A stretch of 18,102 bases of DNA from Ichthyophonus hoferi (taxonomy: Eukaryota > Opisthokonta > Ichthyosporea > Ichthyophonida > Ichthyophonidae), in NCBI GenBank assembly GCA_002751075.1, contig NAOQ01000980.1, forward strand, positions 1-18,102, written 5' to 3'. A program made the position numbers and the translations under genes. Positions 1 through 10,839 of this stretch are shown here, piece after piece (within the stretch, counting starts at the first letter, position 1; each line of letters opens with the position of its first letter). The notes below the pieces were generated by a model. It was given only the letters and a program-made list of their open reading frames with translations. It was not told the DNA's origin and did not search any database.

Positions 1-271
1 TGGTAGTATGTATATATGATATTGTGTATGTATGATAGTATGTATATATGATAGTATGTATATATGATATTATGTATGTATGATAGCATGTATGTATGAT
101 ATTATGCATGTATGATAGTATGTATATATGATATTATGTATGTATGATATTATGTATGTATGATATTATGTATGTATGATATTATGTATGTATGATAGTA
201 TGTATGCATGATATTATGTATGTATGATAGTATGTATATATGATATTATGTATGTACAATGGCATGTATGT
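1..271. repeat. 16-bp minisatellite in an ORC2 intron
   Basis: Fifteen full head-to-tail 16-bp units from 16 to 255, consensus ATGATATTATGTATGT, with a partial unit before and a diverged one after. Unit position 7 varies between T and G and the last two bases between GT and AT. The array probably continues left of the window. Confidence 0.9.
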
Positions 272-342
272 ACATATTATAATAGTGGGGTATTACAACA
301 ATGACAAGCGGCAAGAAGATGATTTTAACAGTCACTGTACAG

Positions 343-2355
343 TATGGGATGCCGAAACATATGCGCGATACCGCTGGGTTTCGTATAACACTACCACATT
401 TTGTCCCTACAAGGTAATTGTTGATGCCTTTTATTCTTTCATACATGCCCATAGATGTATGCGTTGAGGTTTTCATATGGAATGTGCGTATATTTTAAGG
501 ATGGTCGTCATGGCAACAGAATATTCATCAATAGATAGGGAGGGGGTGAAAGGAGTCAGTGTACTAAACACACCCTGCACAATGACGCTCATACATCTAG
601 AAATAATAGTGGTATTAATAGTATCACTATAATTATACATAGTAGGAAATTAAAGGTTAGCCCCCTACCATACACTACATTTACACCTAGTCTAGGATTA
701 TTAATAACAGTAACAATAACAATAACAGTCACAAAAACAATAACAATAACAATACTACATAGCATGAGACCGAGTTTGAGTACACCCAATTGGCCCAAGG
801 TGATGACGTCACAGGTCGTCGGGCAATGGTTGTTCTCCGATCTCTCAATCCCAATTCACGGCTGATCTTTCACGTGCTTGCCTGTATCCAATTGGAAAGA
901 GCGAGTGACCCTGACTACACAGGTATGAGCCAATCACTCCTCTGTGTTATTTTACATTTTCTTTATTTTTTTTATATTTCCACTCTTTCTCATATTCTTC
1001 CTTTGTCTAAACCCTTTATTTGTATCTATTGTGTACTTTTTTATATACGCTTTCCGTATGCATGATTGTACTCTCTTTTAAAAAACACCTACCAATAGTA
1101 TGCCCAGCTATTTATAGACGTTAATTCTAATCAATGAATAATTTCAACCATTTAACGATGCTGCTGAAATCCAATCGTTCTATAAAAGGTTATATATCCA
1201 TTTATAGAATAGCCTTACATAATACCAGTACACTGTAATTGGTCTACCGCTCATATTTAGTTTTTATATTGCACGTGATAGGCTTCATTACAGTGCATGA
1301 CAGTCTGCCAATCAAGCACGTCTACAAGGTTTTAATATTTTATATATTCAATCATAAACCTATATATATGCTTGATGGCCCCAGGTTCTTTGTTTTAAAT
1401 TTGGTGTGTATATATCCATTAGTATTGCCTATGTGATTATTACTTCTTCATATATATATATATATAATCTTTCTGTCATACTAACGGGAATAGTGACTAG
1501 GGCTCCCATCTCGTGAATACTTCATGGAATGCCGCGATCGCTTTTTGGCCAATAATATGCTTACCTTTAGGGCCCAGCTCACCCAGTTTATTGATCATCA
1601 TTTGTTAAAGCTTAATAAGGTCTGTTTATTGTGTATGTATGTATGTATGTATGTATGTATGCATGTAGGTATGGTATGTATGTACATATGTTTATATATA
1701 TATATATCTGCTTATACTAGCGACGTGCTCTTTGCCTTCTCTGTCAAAGGTTTTCTTCCCTTACCCGTAGCTATCTCTTCACCGTGATGGAGTTAATTAG
1801 TGTAATTAATTAGTGTGTAATTAATTAGTGGCAGGGGCAGGTGGTGATATGTGTTTCTATATGTATTATAATGTTATTCCAGATACAATAGTTGTTGAAA
1901 GGGATAAAATCGGTAAACGACTGCTTGTGTTCTATTGAGTCTGGTTCTAATTACCACTACAATTGGGGTATTATCACAGGTCTTAGATATACATGTTGAT
2001 AAGAATTAATTTACCGGGTTGATCTATTTTTTAAATGATTTTAAACTTATTTTGAAATCCAATTAATGCCTAGTATATGTATGTATATATAGTATGACCC
2101 TCAGTGCATTATTATATTACACAGACATAGACACGGTTACCTATCCTGGTATATACTGGACTGATTGTCTATTCATGCCTAATAAACGGGGTTGTGTGAA
2201 TGTTAAGGTGTTGCCATCTACGGTGTTGAGTTAGCTATGACTTACATAGGAGGGTGATATAGGGTGCAGATGGTCAGGATTGTTACTGGCTTCCATTGGA
2301 TGCCACCACGTTGCTGCAAATCAAGGACCAATTAGAAGAAGAGGAGGGAGTTTGA
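343..2355 (+). CDS. ORC2: ORC2, C-terminal four coding exons (5' partial)
   Basis: Origin recognition complex subunit 2, part of the nuclear ATP-dependent complex that marks replication origins and loads the MCM helicase. Exons read as about 343-413, 763-922, 1501-1619 and 2263-2355; phases join cleanly and the frame ends in TGA at 2353-2355. The peptides match the human ORC2 tail in order: WDAETYARYRW with TTTFCPY (human WD..., TTTYSPY), VLRSLNPNSRLIF (VLRSLTPNARGIF), LTFRAQLTQFIDHHL (LTLRAQLTEFRDHKL), then a DG...WLPLD segment and an acidic LEEEEGV end (human EKEEEEA). This covers the end of the ATPase-like region and the C-terminal winged helix that contacts DNA and partner subunits. The first acceptor is uncertain: AG at 341-342 fits the alignment better than AG at 330-331. 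The second exon's acceptor is unusual because an A/C-rich repeat replaces the pyrimidine tract. The N-terminal region and promoter are outside the window. Confidence 0.93.
703..757 (+). repeat. (TAACAA)n microsatellite abutting an ORC2 acceptor
   Basis: Imperfect TAACAA/TAACAG units run up to five bases before the acceptor AG at 761-762. The repeat occupies the place where a polypyrimidine tract would normally be. Confidence 0.85.
1631..1690 (+). repeat. (TATG)n microsatellite after an ORC2 donor
   Basis: GTAT/TATG tetramers begin 11 bases beyond the donor at 1620 and degrade rightwards into a (TA)n run at about 1693-1705. Confidence 0.85.
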
Positions 2356-2600
2356 CGATGATGTAAGATTGCATGTATTGCCATGGAGATATGAATAGGG
2401 TGACGACAGGAAGGTTCCATTTCCTGCATCAAATTTAGTAATTTGTTTGATTGTGAAAAAGTTACAGTCATTGTTTGGGGGTAGGGTGTGTGTAGTACAG
2501 CAATTGAAATTTAAATGGTATGAATGATATGTGCTATATCACCAACTACCTTGGTTACCTTGGTTACCGTATATCGTGTAGGAGTACTAATTAATTAATT

Positions 2601-2606
2601 AATAAA
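2601..2606 (+). terminator. Candidate poly(A) signal of ORC2
   Basis: This is the first AATAAA after the ORC2 stop codon, about 245 bases downstream. A second AATAAA lies at 2669-2674. Either could direct 3' end formation; the choice is inference. Confidence 0.45.
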
Positions 2607-2674
2607 ACAATGGTAGATCCAAGGTGGTACGGTCTGGTACAGAACTGTTTATTAGGCTTATACCACAAAATAAA

Positions 2675-3813
2675 CTTTTTTTTAAAAAAAATATATATAC
2701 AGAAACTAGTTATGTCTTATATATGCATGTTTTTTAAATAAGATTTTGTTCAAAACCGAGAGAATGAAGTTAGATATTTTATGAGTATCTGGTGTAATAA
2801 CAATAATAATAGCAATAATATCTGTATATCTATCTTGATATTTATATTTACAATCCAGACGGAGTTATTCTCATCTCAGGGCTATGATGACATAGATGTC
2901 TGGCATATTAAAGGAATATATCTATGTCGTCATACTTTTATATTAATATTCACATTACAGACAATATTCTATAGCTAATAGCCTACATTTATTGCAATAT
3001 CTCAACCTTGGAGATAAATACTCAATTGTACTCATAAATCTGGTGGAAATGTGCCCAAAAGTCTATTTTTAAAATTGGTTGATGGATTCAACTATCAAGG
3101 ATCCAATCTACAGTAACATTTTAAATGGTTTATTTAATATACCCACAGTTAATTCAGTATAAATATTAAGCGAGAGAGCACTAATAAATACATCTTAGAA
3201 TATATGTAGGTAATAAAGTGAATAGAAATTGGGGCTGTAGACATAATGCTAATACCTATTACTATTGCTGAAAACATACAATTGGGAGGTAATATAGTTT
3301 AGCATTGAACTATTATTTCAAGGTTAGTACTATGCCCAGCTTACACTTTGGATGTGATATTCCCTTATGTTTCTTACTAAAATGATCTTTCTCTACGGTG
3401 GTAGATTATATTGTATCTTTATGGCCTAAGATTAGGTTTCATAATATTGTACTCTTTATGTTTATTATAAAAGCCTAAAAATAAAATATATTTATAAAGA
3501 TAGGTTTGTTGATTATTAGTAAGAGTTTGTTGGTAAATAAAAACCTGATAACATGAATAAACTGCTACTATTTTCAAGAATTTGAATAAATAGAATATGA
3601 AATCAGTAAATGTTAGGGAGAAATAAGTGGGACAGTATGATAAAACAAGAATATGTGTGCATATATGCATGTCCATGCATGCAGCCATGCGCCTTAGATA
3701 GGTTTATCTTTCAGTATAACTTTTAATTAATCTGCATCAAGCAGACAATGCTCATCCATAAATTTTCTCGAACTAATTTTACTCACTATCTACTACACCT
3801 TCGATTGCCTGTA
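2675..3813. other. Convergent intergenic spacer, ORC2 to DNAJC9
   Basis: About 1.1 kb of A+T-rich DNA between the two 3' ends. Open frames here are short, rich in Ile, Tyr and Asn, and resemble no protein I recognise. The only structure noted is an imperfect inverted repeat, 2883-2897 against 2920-2934 (14 of 15 positions pair, 22-base loop), which could fold in a transcript. No transposon ends or target duplications were seen. Confidence 0.5.
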
Positions 3814-3819
3814 TTTATT
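3814..3819 (-). terminator. Candidate poly(A) signal of DNAJC9
   Basis: AATAAA on the minus strand (TTTATT on +), about 100 bases beyond the DNAJC9 stop codon, a normal distance for a compact 3' UTR. It is the nearest canonical signal. Confidence 0.55.
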
Positions 3820-3919
3820 TGCATTTTCTTAAAACATACATTGAAGCTCCAGCCTTCAAATAACAAAACATAACCTTTGCTATTAGCCACCTCAGTGTAG
3901 ACATCATATGTGTCTCCTT

Positions 3920-6900
3920 CTACTTTTTGCCCTTCCCTTTCTTTCCGTTCAATGCTATCTTCTGTGCAGCAGCAAACTCCTCCTTTGTCGGTTCCACATG
4001 CTCAACTTTAACCCGTTTGTTTTTGTTTTTCTTCCCAGCCCCCGCTCCATATTTGGCCTCCATAGATGAAAATAGATTGTCAAGTTGATTCTCTCTTCGT
4101 GATTTGTTGCGTAGAATTAATGCTCTTAGAGAATCATTCTAAAGAGAGAAAGAAAAAGAGATAAAAGAGACAACGTGAGATAACATTAGTAGAGGTGGAA
4201 GGAGTAACACCCATAAACATAGAGAGGAGATAGGAGGGGGTGGAAGCAAATAGATGGATTAGTAGCAGTAACTGTGCATTACGTTGACATGGAATAATCT
4301 ACAGTGACGCTTCTGTTACTACCCTGTTGTGTCCAATTAATGATACGCGACATACATGCAATCACTTTCATTTAGATCCTAAACTGAGTGAAGCACTTAA
4401 CTTTTTACAGTTAACAAGGTAGTTAGAAAAGGAACAGAAAATGATTGGCAGGATATAATGAGATACATGACATAGGACAAATTGTGTGACATAATGACGA
4501 AACCAATCAAAGATATTATTTAAGAGGATGTGGGCAAGGAGGTATCTTATTGGCGTGTATATATACATGCATAATTCTGATGTGAACAAGCACCGCATAT
4601 GTATATATTAACACGCGAGAAAAAGTAAGGATGTGTATAATTGGGCCATTAAGTCTGTATAGTGTGTTGTAGTTAAGATTAACTTGTCATGTATAATATA
4701 AAAGAGGATATAAGGGCCCATAAAGCATAAACATAGATAGATAGAGAAATAGTCAAAAGGCGTTCTTATGTGAAAGCGTTTTATGATTAGGAACCAATGC
4801 GGGTCGGTAATTAAAGACATATATAGCTATATAGCTAAATGAACACCAACTACCTCCTCATTGGCCCCCCCTTCCACGTTAATTCCTAGATCCTTGGCCA
4901 ACTTCTTGGCCTCTTTCTCTTCTTTTTGTGCCTGTGGGTATATATATATATATATGTATGCATTTATTGTATTGTGTATAGATGATTAATTAAATGTTGC
5001 ACATATATGGTTCATTGCTACGCCAGATAATTAGTGATTCTCATTGCAATGCGTTGATTGGGTGACAAATATATCTAGACCAATGATTCTATGGCAGTAT
5101 GAAAAAGTCGGCTCATATGATGAAAAATACCCAATGAGATTGTGCCAATATAGTCAGGCCTAGAGCAATTGTGAATGGCATCTGCTTAGTAAGACTATCT
5201 TTGAGTAATTGATAATAATTCTATTTTAGGAATAGATAAACCTGTCTTGCATGACTATATTTGGTGATTAGTATAATAATTCTATTTTAGGAAGAAACGA
5301 GTTTGAGTTCGTATCACAAAAGAATGTGAAAAAGAATGCATTATAACATATAAGATATGATTATGTTATTAACCTTAAAAGAATGCATTATAACATATAA
5401 GATATGATTATGGTATTAACCTTTTCCCTTCTCTTCCTAGGGGCTGTGGCTTTTTCTTTAGTAAATGCATCGTATGGTTTGATTAGCTTCTCACTGATGC
5501 ACTCCTGCAGGGTAATGACAGGTATTGGATGATCATAATAGATAAAGAGGTGGCCAATAGGCGATGAAATCAGTATCTTACCTCTCCAATAAGGAAGGAG
5601 AGAGGGAGAGATAAGAAATATAAATAAATAATCGTGGCTTGCTATTGGACTATCGTAGGATTAATAGCCGCATATTCTAAGCCATAATTGGACAAAAAGA
5701 TAAAGTAGGGAGTGTCTGTCCCTTGTGATCATAATTAATTAATGCCCTGACCACCTATATCCAATCACATTGATAATCTTAGTAAAAGCATCTTTCAATT
5801 GGATCGTAGTTTCACATGCTATAATAGGATATATAAGGTCTATTTTTACCCCCTTTGAATCAGACCAATTAAAACCTTCCAATCTATTCATTAGATCACA
5901 TGCCTATTGGCCCATAATGAAAAGTATTTCTATTTGAAGCAGGATTGGTGCAAGGAATATGTGCATCACCATCATATTTGTACACGTGCTACTGCCAATT
6001 ACTGTCTATCTTTATGAGAACTACTATACAATATATGTACGTTATAGGATATGGAGGTATATAACTAACTACTATACAATATATGTATGTTATAGGGTAG
6101 GGAGGTATATAACTAACTATGATACTGAGGTTGAGAACAAAGAGAGCAAACATACGACATGTAGAAAACAAAGAAAACCATTATAATGAGAGAGGAGAAA
6201 ATCAATAAGAAATGAGCACCCCTAGAATAAAGTAGAACACATGTTAAGTTGGCATAGATATGGACACTGATACATGCATCACAAAACTACAATGTCATAT
6301 ATATATATATATAGTTTTACTCTAATCTACCTACCCGTAATATTGCCTTCAGGCGTGGTTCATCCTCCACTTCAGCACACATTACATGCTCTAATATCTG
6401 GGTCATATTCCCTGCAGGGAGGGATAATAAGGACAAATGGTTGGTCTATGCTAATGCAATGAACGATGGAATATAAGAAATATGGTCTTTGTGGTCCACT
6501 CAGTTCTAGTCCTTCATATACTCTTATCCTTTTGTTAAATTATTTGCTATAATTTTCAAAACATAGCATCATGAAAGTTATTCCTTTTATTCCATCAACC
6601 TTTATACTGTGTGAACCTTCTACTAGTATAAACAATACAACAATCAGCATGTCTGAGGGTTAAAGAAAACTGAGTAAAAAAGAAAAAGAATAGAGAAGGT
6701 ATATAAAAGAATATCTACGGGAGAGAATAAATAGAAAAACATAAACGACAGGAGAAGGAGAGAGAAGAGAGAGAGAGAAAGAAGGATGAAATATAGGAAA
6801 ATAAATGATAATTAAAATTAAATTAAATTAAAAATTAAAAATTAAACAGAGCAGGAACCAACCAAACACCCACCTTTGTGGTCATTGTATGCTTGCATAA

Positions 6901-8105
6901 GATCCTCCTTCTCAGAAGGTGAGCCCTGGTAGGATTGTTTGAACTTATTGATGTCGTCAACCGTCACATTTTTAAATAAAACTCTCCAATAGGCGGCCCA
7001 GTCTTTATCCTGTGATGGCCAATCACAGTAAGCACTGTGTTCCCCTCTCCCTCTCTCTCTTCCTCTTTTACAATCACTCATATCACCTATTAACTATCTA
7101 GCTGCCCCAATAGTAAACATGGATGCCGATATGTATACCCAATCATATAGCTTCCCTTTACCCTTATCCAATCAGGTCACATCCCACTAATCCCTCTTCC
7201 CACACCCAATCCACCGCTGTCCGTGTATTAAATAGAATAGGTGACCCCAAAATAATACGATATATTAAGTATTTGCAATACTATGACGTAACACAAGTAA
7301 GCATTAGTGTATAGCTATGTATGATTATGTATGATTATGTATGATCTAAGACCAAGACCACACTACCTTAAGATCATCAGGTGTAAAACCATCCTCTCCT
7401 ACATCACCTGTCTCGTCATATATCTTTCTACTTTCCTCATCGCTGAGCACAGCATATGCCTTACCTAACAGCTGGAACTTGAGTGTTGCCTGTGTAATAG
7501 TATAATAGTATAATAGTATATTAGTATATATTATAGTATAATTATGATAGTATGATTATGATAGTATGATTATGATAGTATAATAGTATGTATGATAGTG
7601 TCATAGTATGCATTAAGGTATGTTAATAAAGTAGGATGTATGATAGTATAATAGTATATATGATAGTGTGATAGTATGATAATATCATAGCTCAATAGTA
7701 GGTATAAATGATATTATGATAATATATATTAAAATTGGTAGGGAATGGAGTATGTAAAGGTCTAAGTAGCTGGGGGCAAGTATGTGAGTGCACACATGCA
7801 CATGTATATATATAGGTTGGTGCACAGGTATAAATGAGTGGGTTCATCGGTGCATGTATGTTATGTATGTGAATATATATCTCTTTCTCTGTCTATATAT
7901 GTATACCAACACATCCAATAACATGCTTTGTAAGACTTGCATTCGCTTTCTCCTCTTCTTTGACCCTATCAGGGTGCCACTTGAGTGAAGCTTTGTAGTA
8001 AGCACTCTTGATATTTCCCGGGGTGACCTTACGATCTGTTAGGCCTAAGACCTTGTAGAGGTCATCAGTACCTAATACCTTTTTAAGTTGCTCTAGCAGA
8101 GACAT
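3920..8105 (-). CDS. DNAJC9: DNAJC9 histone co-chaperone, seven exons, complete
   Basis: J-domain protein that in animals binds histone H3-H4 and recruits HSP70 during chromatin assembly. Exons in order: 8105-7941, 7489-7367, 7009-6874, 6411-6335, 5504-5421, 4931-4854 and 4138-3920, giving 293 codons plus TAG (human about 260 residues). The J domain is at about residues 15-80 with the catalytic HPD at 44-46, followed by FQLLGKAYAVLSD (human FQILGKVYSVLSD). The DNAJC9-specific middle has DKDWAAYWRVLFK (human DRDWEAYWRLLFK) and EDEPRLKAIL. A Lys/Glu-rich helical tail with LFSSMEAKY (human FLAQMEAKY) ends in a Lys-rich stretch. The ATG has A at -3. Intron 1 needs a GC donor (GCAAGT) to keep frame and length; the other introns are GT-AG, phase 0 except the phase 1 intron after exon 3. 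Family assignment is firm; exact splice sites are inferred. Confidence 0.95.
5212..5292. repeat. Diverged ~61-bp duplication in a DNAJC9 intron
   Basis: The 20-mer ATAATAATTCTATTTTAGGA occurs at 5212-5231 and 5273-5292. Sequence before it (ACTATNTTTG) is also similar between copies, so the 61-bp offset reflects an older tandem duplication. Confidence 0.75.
5331..5424. repeat. 47-bp tandem duplication across the exon 5 donor of DNAJC9
   Basis: Copies at 5331-5377 and 5378-5424 differ at about two positions. The right copy includes the last exonic bases and the GTTAAT donor of DNAJC9 exon 5 (minus strand); the left copy carries the same AAG|GTTAAT context 47 bases into the intron. Confidence 0.9.
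6019..6114. repeat. 48-bp tandem duplication in a DNAJC9 intron
   Basis: Copies at 6019-6066 and 6067-6114 share ACTATACAATATATGTA and GGAGGTATATAACT, differing at a handful of sites. A few bases of a third copy follow. Confidence 0.85.
6661..6846. repeat. Purine-rich tract and (AATTA)n pentamers in a DNAJC9 intron
   Basis: Nearly all-purine sequence with GA runs (6750-6790) passes into AATTA/AAATT pentamers at about 6808-6845. On the transcribed minus strand this is a long pyrimidine-rich tract just downstream of the exon 3 donor. Confidence 0.75.
7497..7735. repeat. Degenerate ATAGT/GATAGTAT repeat in DNAJC9 intron 1
   Basis: Imperfect ATAGT-type pentamers and longer ATTATGATAGTATG units fill the part of the intron next to the exon 2 acceptor. 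The style resembles the left-edge minisatellite but the period is irregular. Confidence 0.75.
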
Positions 8106-8230
8106 TATGATGAATAATTGTGATTTTTCAGTAGTTTATGCGAGTAGAATAGTATATATTAGGGGTGAGAGAGGAGAGGAATTAGTGCAGATAGCAGGTA
8201 GTTGATGGTTATTCATTTATAGAAAGATAG

Positions 8231-8380
8231 CCAATTGAATTGTTCTTGCCTCGAAAAAAGAATAATATAGTTTTTCATTGGTCTATATACACCAATAATT
8301 GAAATGAATAGTTGGTTTAATTGGATTACATTGTCTAAAGATAGTTCCAAATTGGGTCATGGCGCCAAATCTAAGCCAAT
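8231..8380 (-). promoter_or_regulatory. DNAJC9 upstream region: E2F-like site plus six CCAAT boxes
   Basis: Between 126 and 275 bases upstream of the DNAJC9 ATG there is TTTGGCGCC on the minus strand (8369-8361), matching the E2F consensus TTTSSCGC. Six CCAAT pentamers in either orientation lie at 8231, 8277, 8292, 8320, 8351 and 8376; those at 8277 and 8292 form a small inverted pair. E2F and NF-Y combinations are known from S-phase promoters of animals. Motif presence is seen; occupancy is inferred. Confidence 0.5.
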
Positions 8381-8399
8381 GAAATTAACTTCTCATGCC

Positions 8400-10720
8400 G
8401 TTCAAGGTCCTAATAGACGGCCGTAAAGATTTTTGTTTTGATAAATTGAGTGTAAAAAGTGCCTTTAATTAATAAATACTTCCAACAAAATACCTGAATA
8501 AAAGACTGGTTTTTCATTATTCCGCAGATTTAATAATAACTTTTCAAACAGCAATAAAGACACCATTCTCAACCACCATTATCTACTGTTTCAGTCACGT
8601 AAAATTTAGATCTATATTTGCCAAAACATATCCGGAAATTTATGTACGTGTCTTATTATTATTTATATTTTATCTTTTGATTCTCAAGTTTTAGGAATAT
8701 ATCAACCAGATTCTTTACTAGAAAACCAAACAGTTAATTCTGGTACAGTTAAACCATTGGTGGATATTTGTGTAGTACCCATCTACGATCACATTATTGA
8801 TTATAGTTATTGCATGCATTGCAAGTTTCCAGGTAAGAAGTTTAAAGCATCACTGAACCAACAGTAATCGTGTGCACTACAAGCAGAACTCAGAAGAGCT
8901 TTAAATTGACCCGTACCTAGTGATATTTATCTAGATCAACTAAAAGTAGATAGGAACATCGTATGTCAAATAGAATTAAGTACTAGCATATACTAGTTTT
9001 ATTTCTATTAATAGTTATATGAGTAATGCTGTATGGTGAAATACTGTGATAAGAATATTCCCACCAATTATCATAGATGTCGCCTGTTTTACATAAAACT
9101 CTTCTTTGGGTACAATATGTACAGTTAGAGCTACCAGACCCTTACTGAAGAGAAATGCACACATTTCATTTAATAAAAAAATATATATACTATCTCCCTT
9201 ATAACTCAATCATTAACCAAAGATAGCCTACTTTAGATTGCATTCTATTAATCCATAGGCAGATTATATCTGCACTACTTATCTGGTTATACATAAATCA
9301 TTCTAAGCAAACGCAAATGCTAATGGTTATAGGCTTACACTTGCATACAAATTTTATTATAGTGTGAATCTGTCGATATCTCCTTGGCAGAAAAATACTA
9401 CAAAGAGAAATGTTGCATATAGATAGTATACAATATGCAACATATAGTATACAATATATATTACTTCAAAAAATAGTTGCTTTAAAACATTTCTTCCTAC
9501 AGCCTCATATGTGATTGGCAACCTATGTTGAGCTAGGAGTATGACGAACAACATGTTTTGTTACCGTTTGGGCGCAGCCAAATCAAAGCAAGGAATATAT
9601 ATTTGAGGAAGGATATGAATAGGATGAACTAGGTGATTGTTAAAAATACTCTTACGGAAAACAACATTCAGTAGATATGTTTTTTTTTGGCTAATAAAAC
9701 ATATAAGGCAGCATACCTAGCGCCAAATTTGATAAACTTTATTAATTTCAAGCCCTTTCATTAGATAGAAGATATTGTCTATTATAAGCTTTAGCACTAT
9801 AGGTTAGTGATATGCTCTTAAACATAAAAAAATGAATTAGAAATCAACCTCATCTTACACTGCAATTCATACTTTTAAAGCTGCTTTCAAAATGATTGTT
9901 CGCCAAACATCCTTATAAAAAATACTTTGTGTCATTCTTTGTCTAACTGTTGATCAAGATACAATCGGGACTAAAACCTTAATAAAATATGCGAACATTT
10001 TAGTATGCCGTTTAAAAATATGAAAACCAAAGGGCTGGTATTAAAAGGCTACTGGCTTTCTTTATAGGTAATTGCATATAGAGCTTTTTAGTGGGGAGTC
10101 TATGCAATTCTATTTGTACTTGGCGTTATACTGGTATGAAGGATATATGTTGTAGGGTATGTGTATGCTGGCTGTCTCGGGTAAATTTATACCTGCATAT
10201 ATTTATGCATCCGTATGTCCTAATTAATATATAGGGACATTCATAGTCGGGTTTTAAAGTGGTTCTGTCATAAATGCAAAGTTGAAAGTTAAATTGGTTT
10301 TGCTAATGCACATACCTGTATGTATGATAAGGTCAAGTCTTCACTCTGGGGTAGTAATTGGGGAGAGATGATGTGAGAGATAGAAAGAAAAAAGGAGAAA
10401 GACAGTTAAGCAGGTGTATGGAAAGGAAAGGCATGAGAGTAAAAAAGAGAAAGATGACAAGTAATAAATATAGATAGGCAGACTAAATGACTCACATGTT
10501 GCATTATATGTGCTTCAACTATGTTTTACTTTGTTGGTAAATCAACAAGGCCAGCCTGAAGCGTACTAGTTCAAAAATATTAAATTGGCTTTTTATCACA
10601 CACTCTCGTTTGAAAACTAAATCAATGGAAACCATTTTTTAAAAAGATAATCGGTACTCAATATAACCTGCTATTTTGAAAACAAAGCTACAACCGTCAC
10701 CTCTTCAAGAGCCATTTATA
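8400..10720. other. Intergenic region without a recognisable gene
   Basis: About 2.3 kb of A+T-rich DNA between the 5' side of DNAJC9 and the 3' side of the tyrosinase gene. Short open frames exist, for example 9015-9209 and 9357-9554 on the minus strand, but neither resembles a known protein nor shows convincing exon borders. It holds a small perfect hairpin (11-bp arms, 9410-9420 and 9433-9443, 12-base loop), an isolated E2F-like TTTGGCGC near 9720-9728 on the minus strand, and a purine-rich stretch at about 10371-10460. An unannotated non-coding RNA cannot be excluded. Confidence 0.45.
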
Positions 10721-10839
10721 CTCTTGCCAGAGTATCTATTAACTAAAAGTAAAAAGAATTATATCTATTAATTAGTAATAGCTTAAATATTATACATAGA
10801 TGCCATGTGTACAAATATTTGCTAATCTACAAAGTCTGG

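Noticed and set aside
803-812. Palindromic TGACGTCA resembling a CRE
   Set aside because: It lies inside an ORC2 coding exon that aligns with the family; an 8-base match there is most simply coincidence.
2883-2934. Imperfect inverted repeat as a possible miniature transposon
   Set aside because: Arms are only 15 bases, no target duplication or second copy was found in the window, so a chance hairpin is as likely.
3419-3688. 89-codon minus-strand frame beyond the DNAJC9 3' end
   Set aside because: Low-complexity, Tyr/Phe-rich composition in A+T-rich DNA, no recognisable domain and no flanking exons.
9410-9443. 11-bp perfect hairpin as a possible small RNA or terminator
   Set aside because: A+T-rich arms this short are expected by chance; it is not placed next to a gene end.
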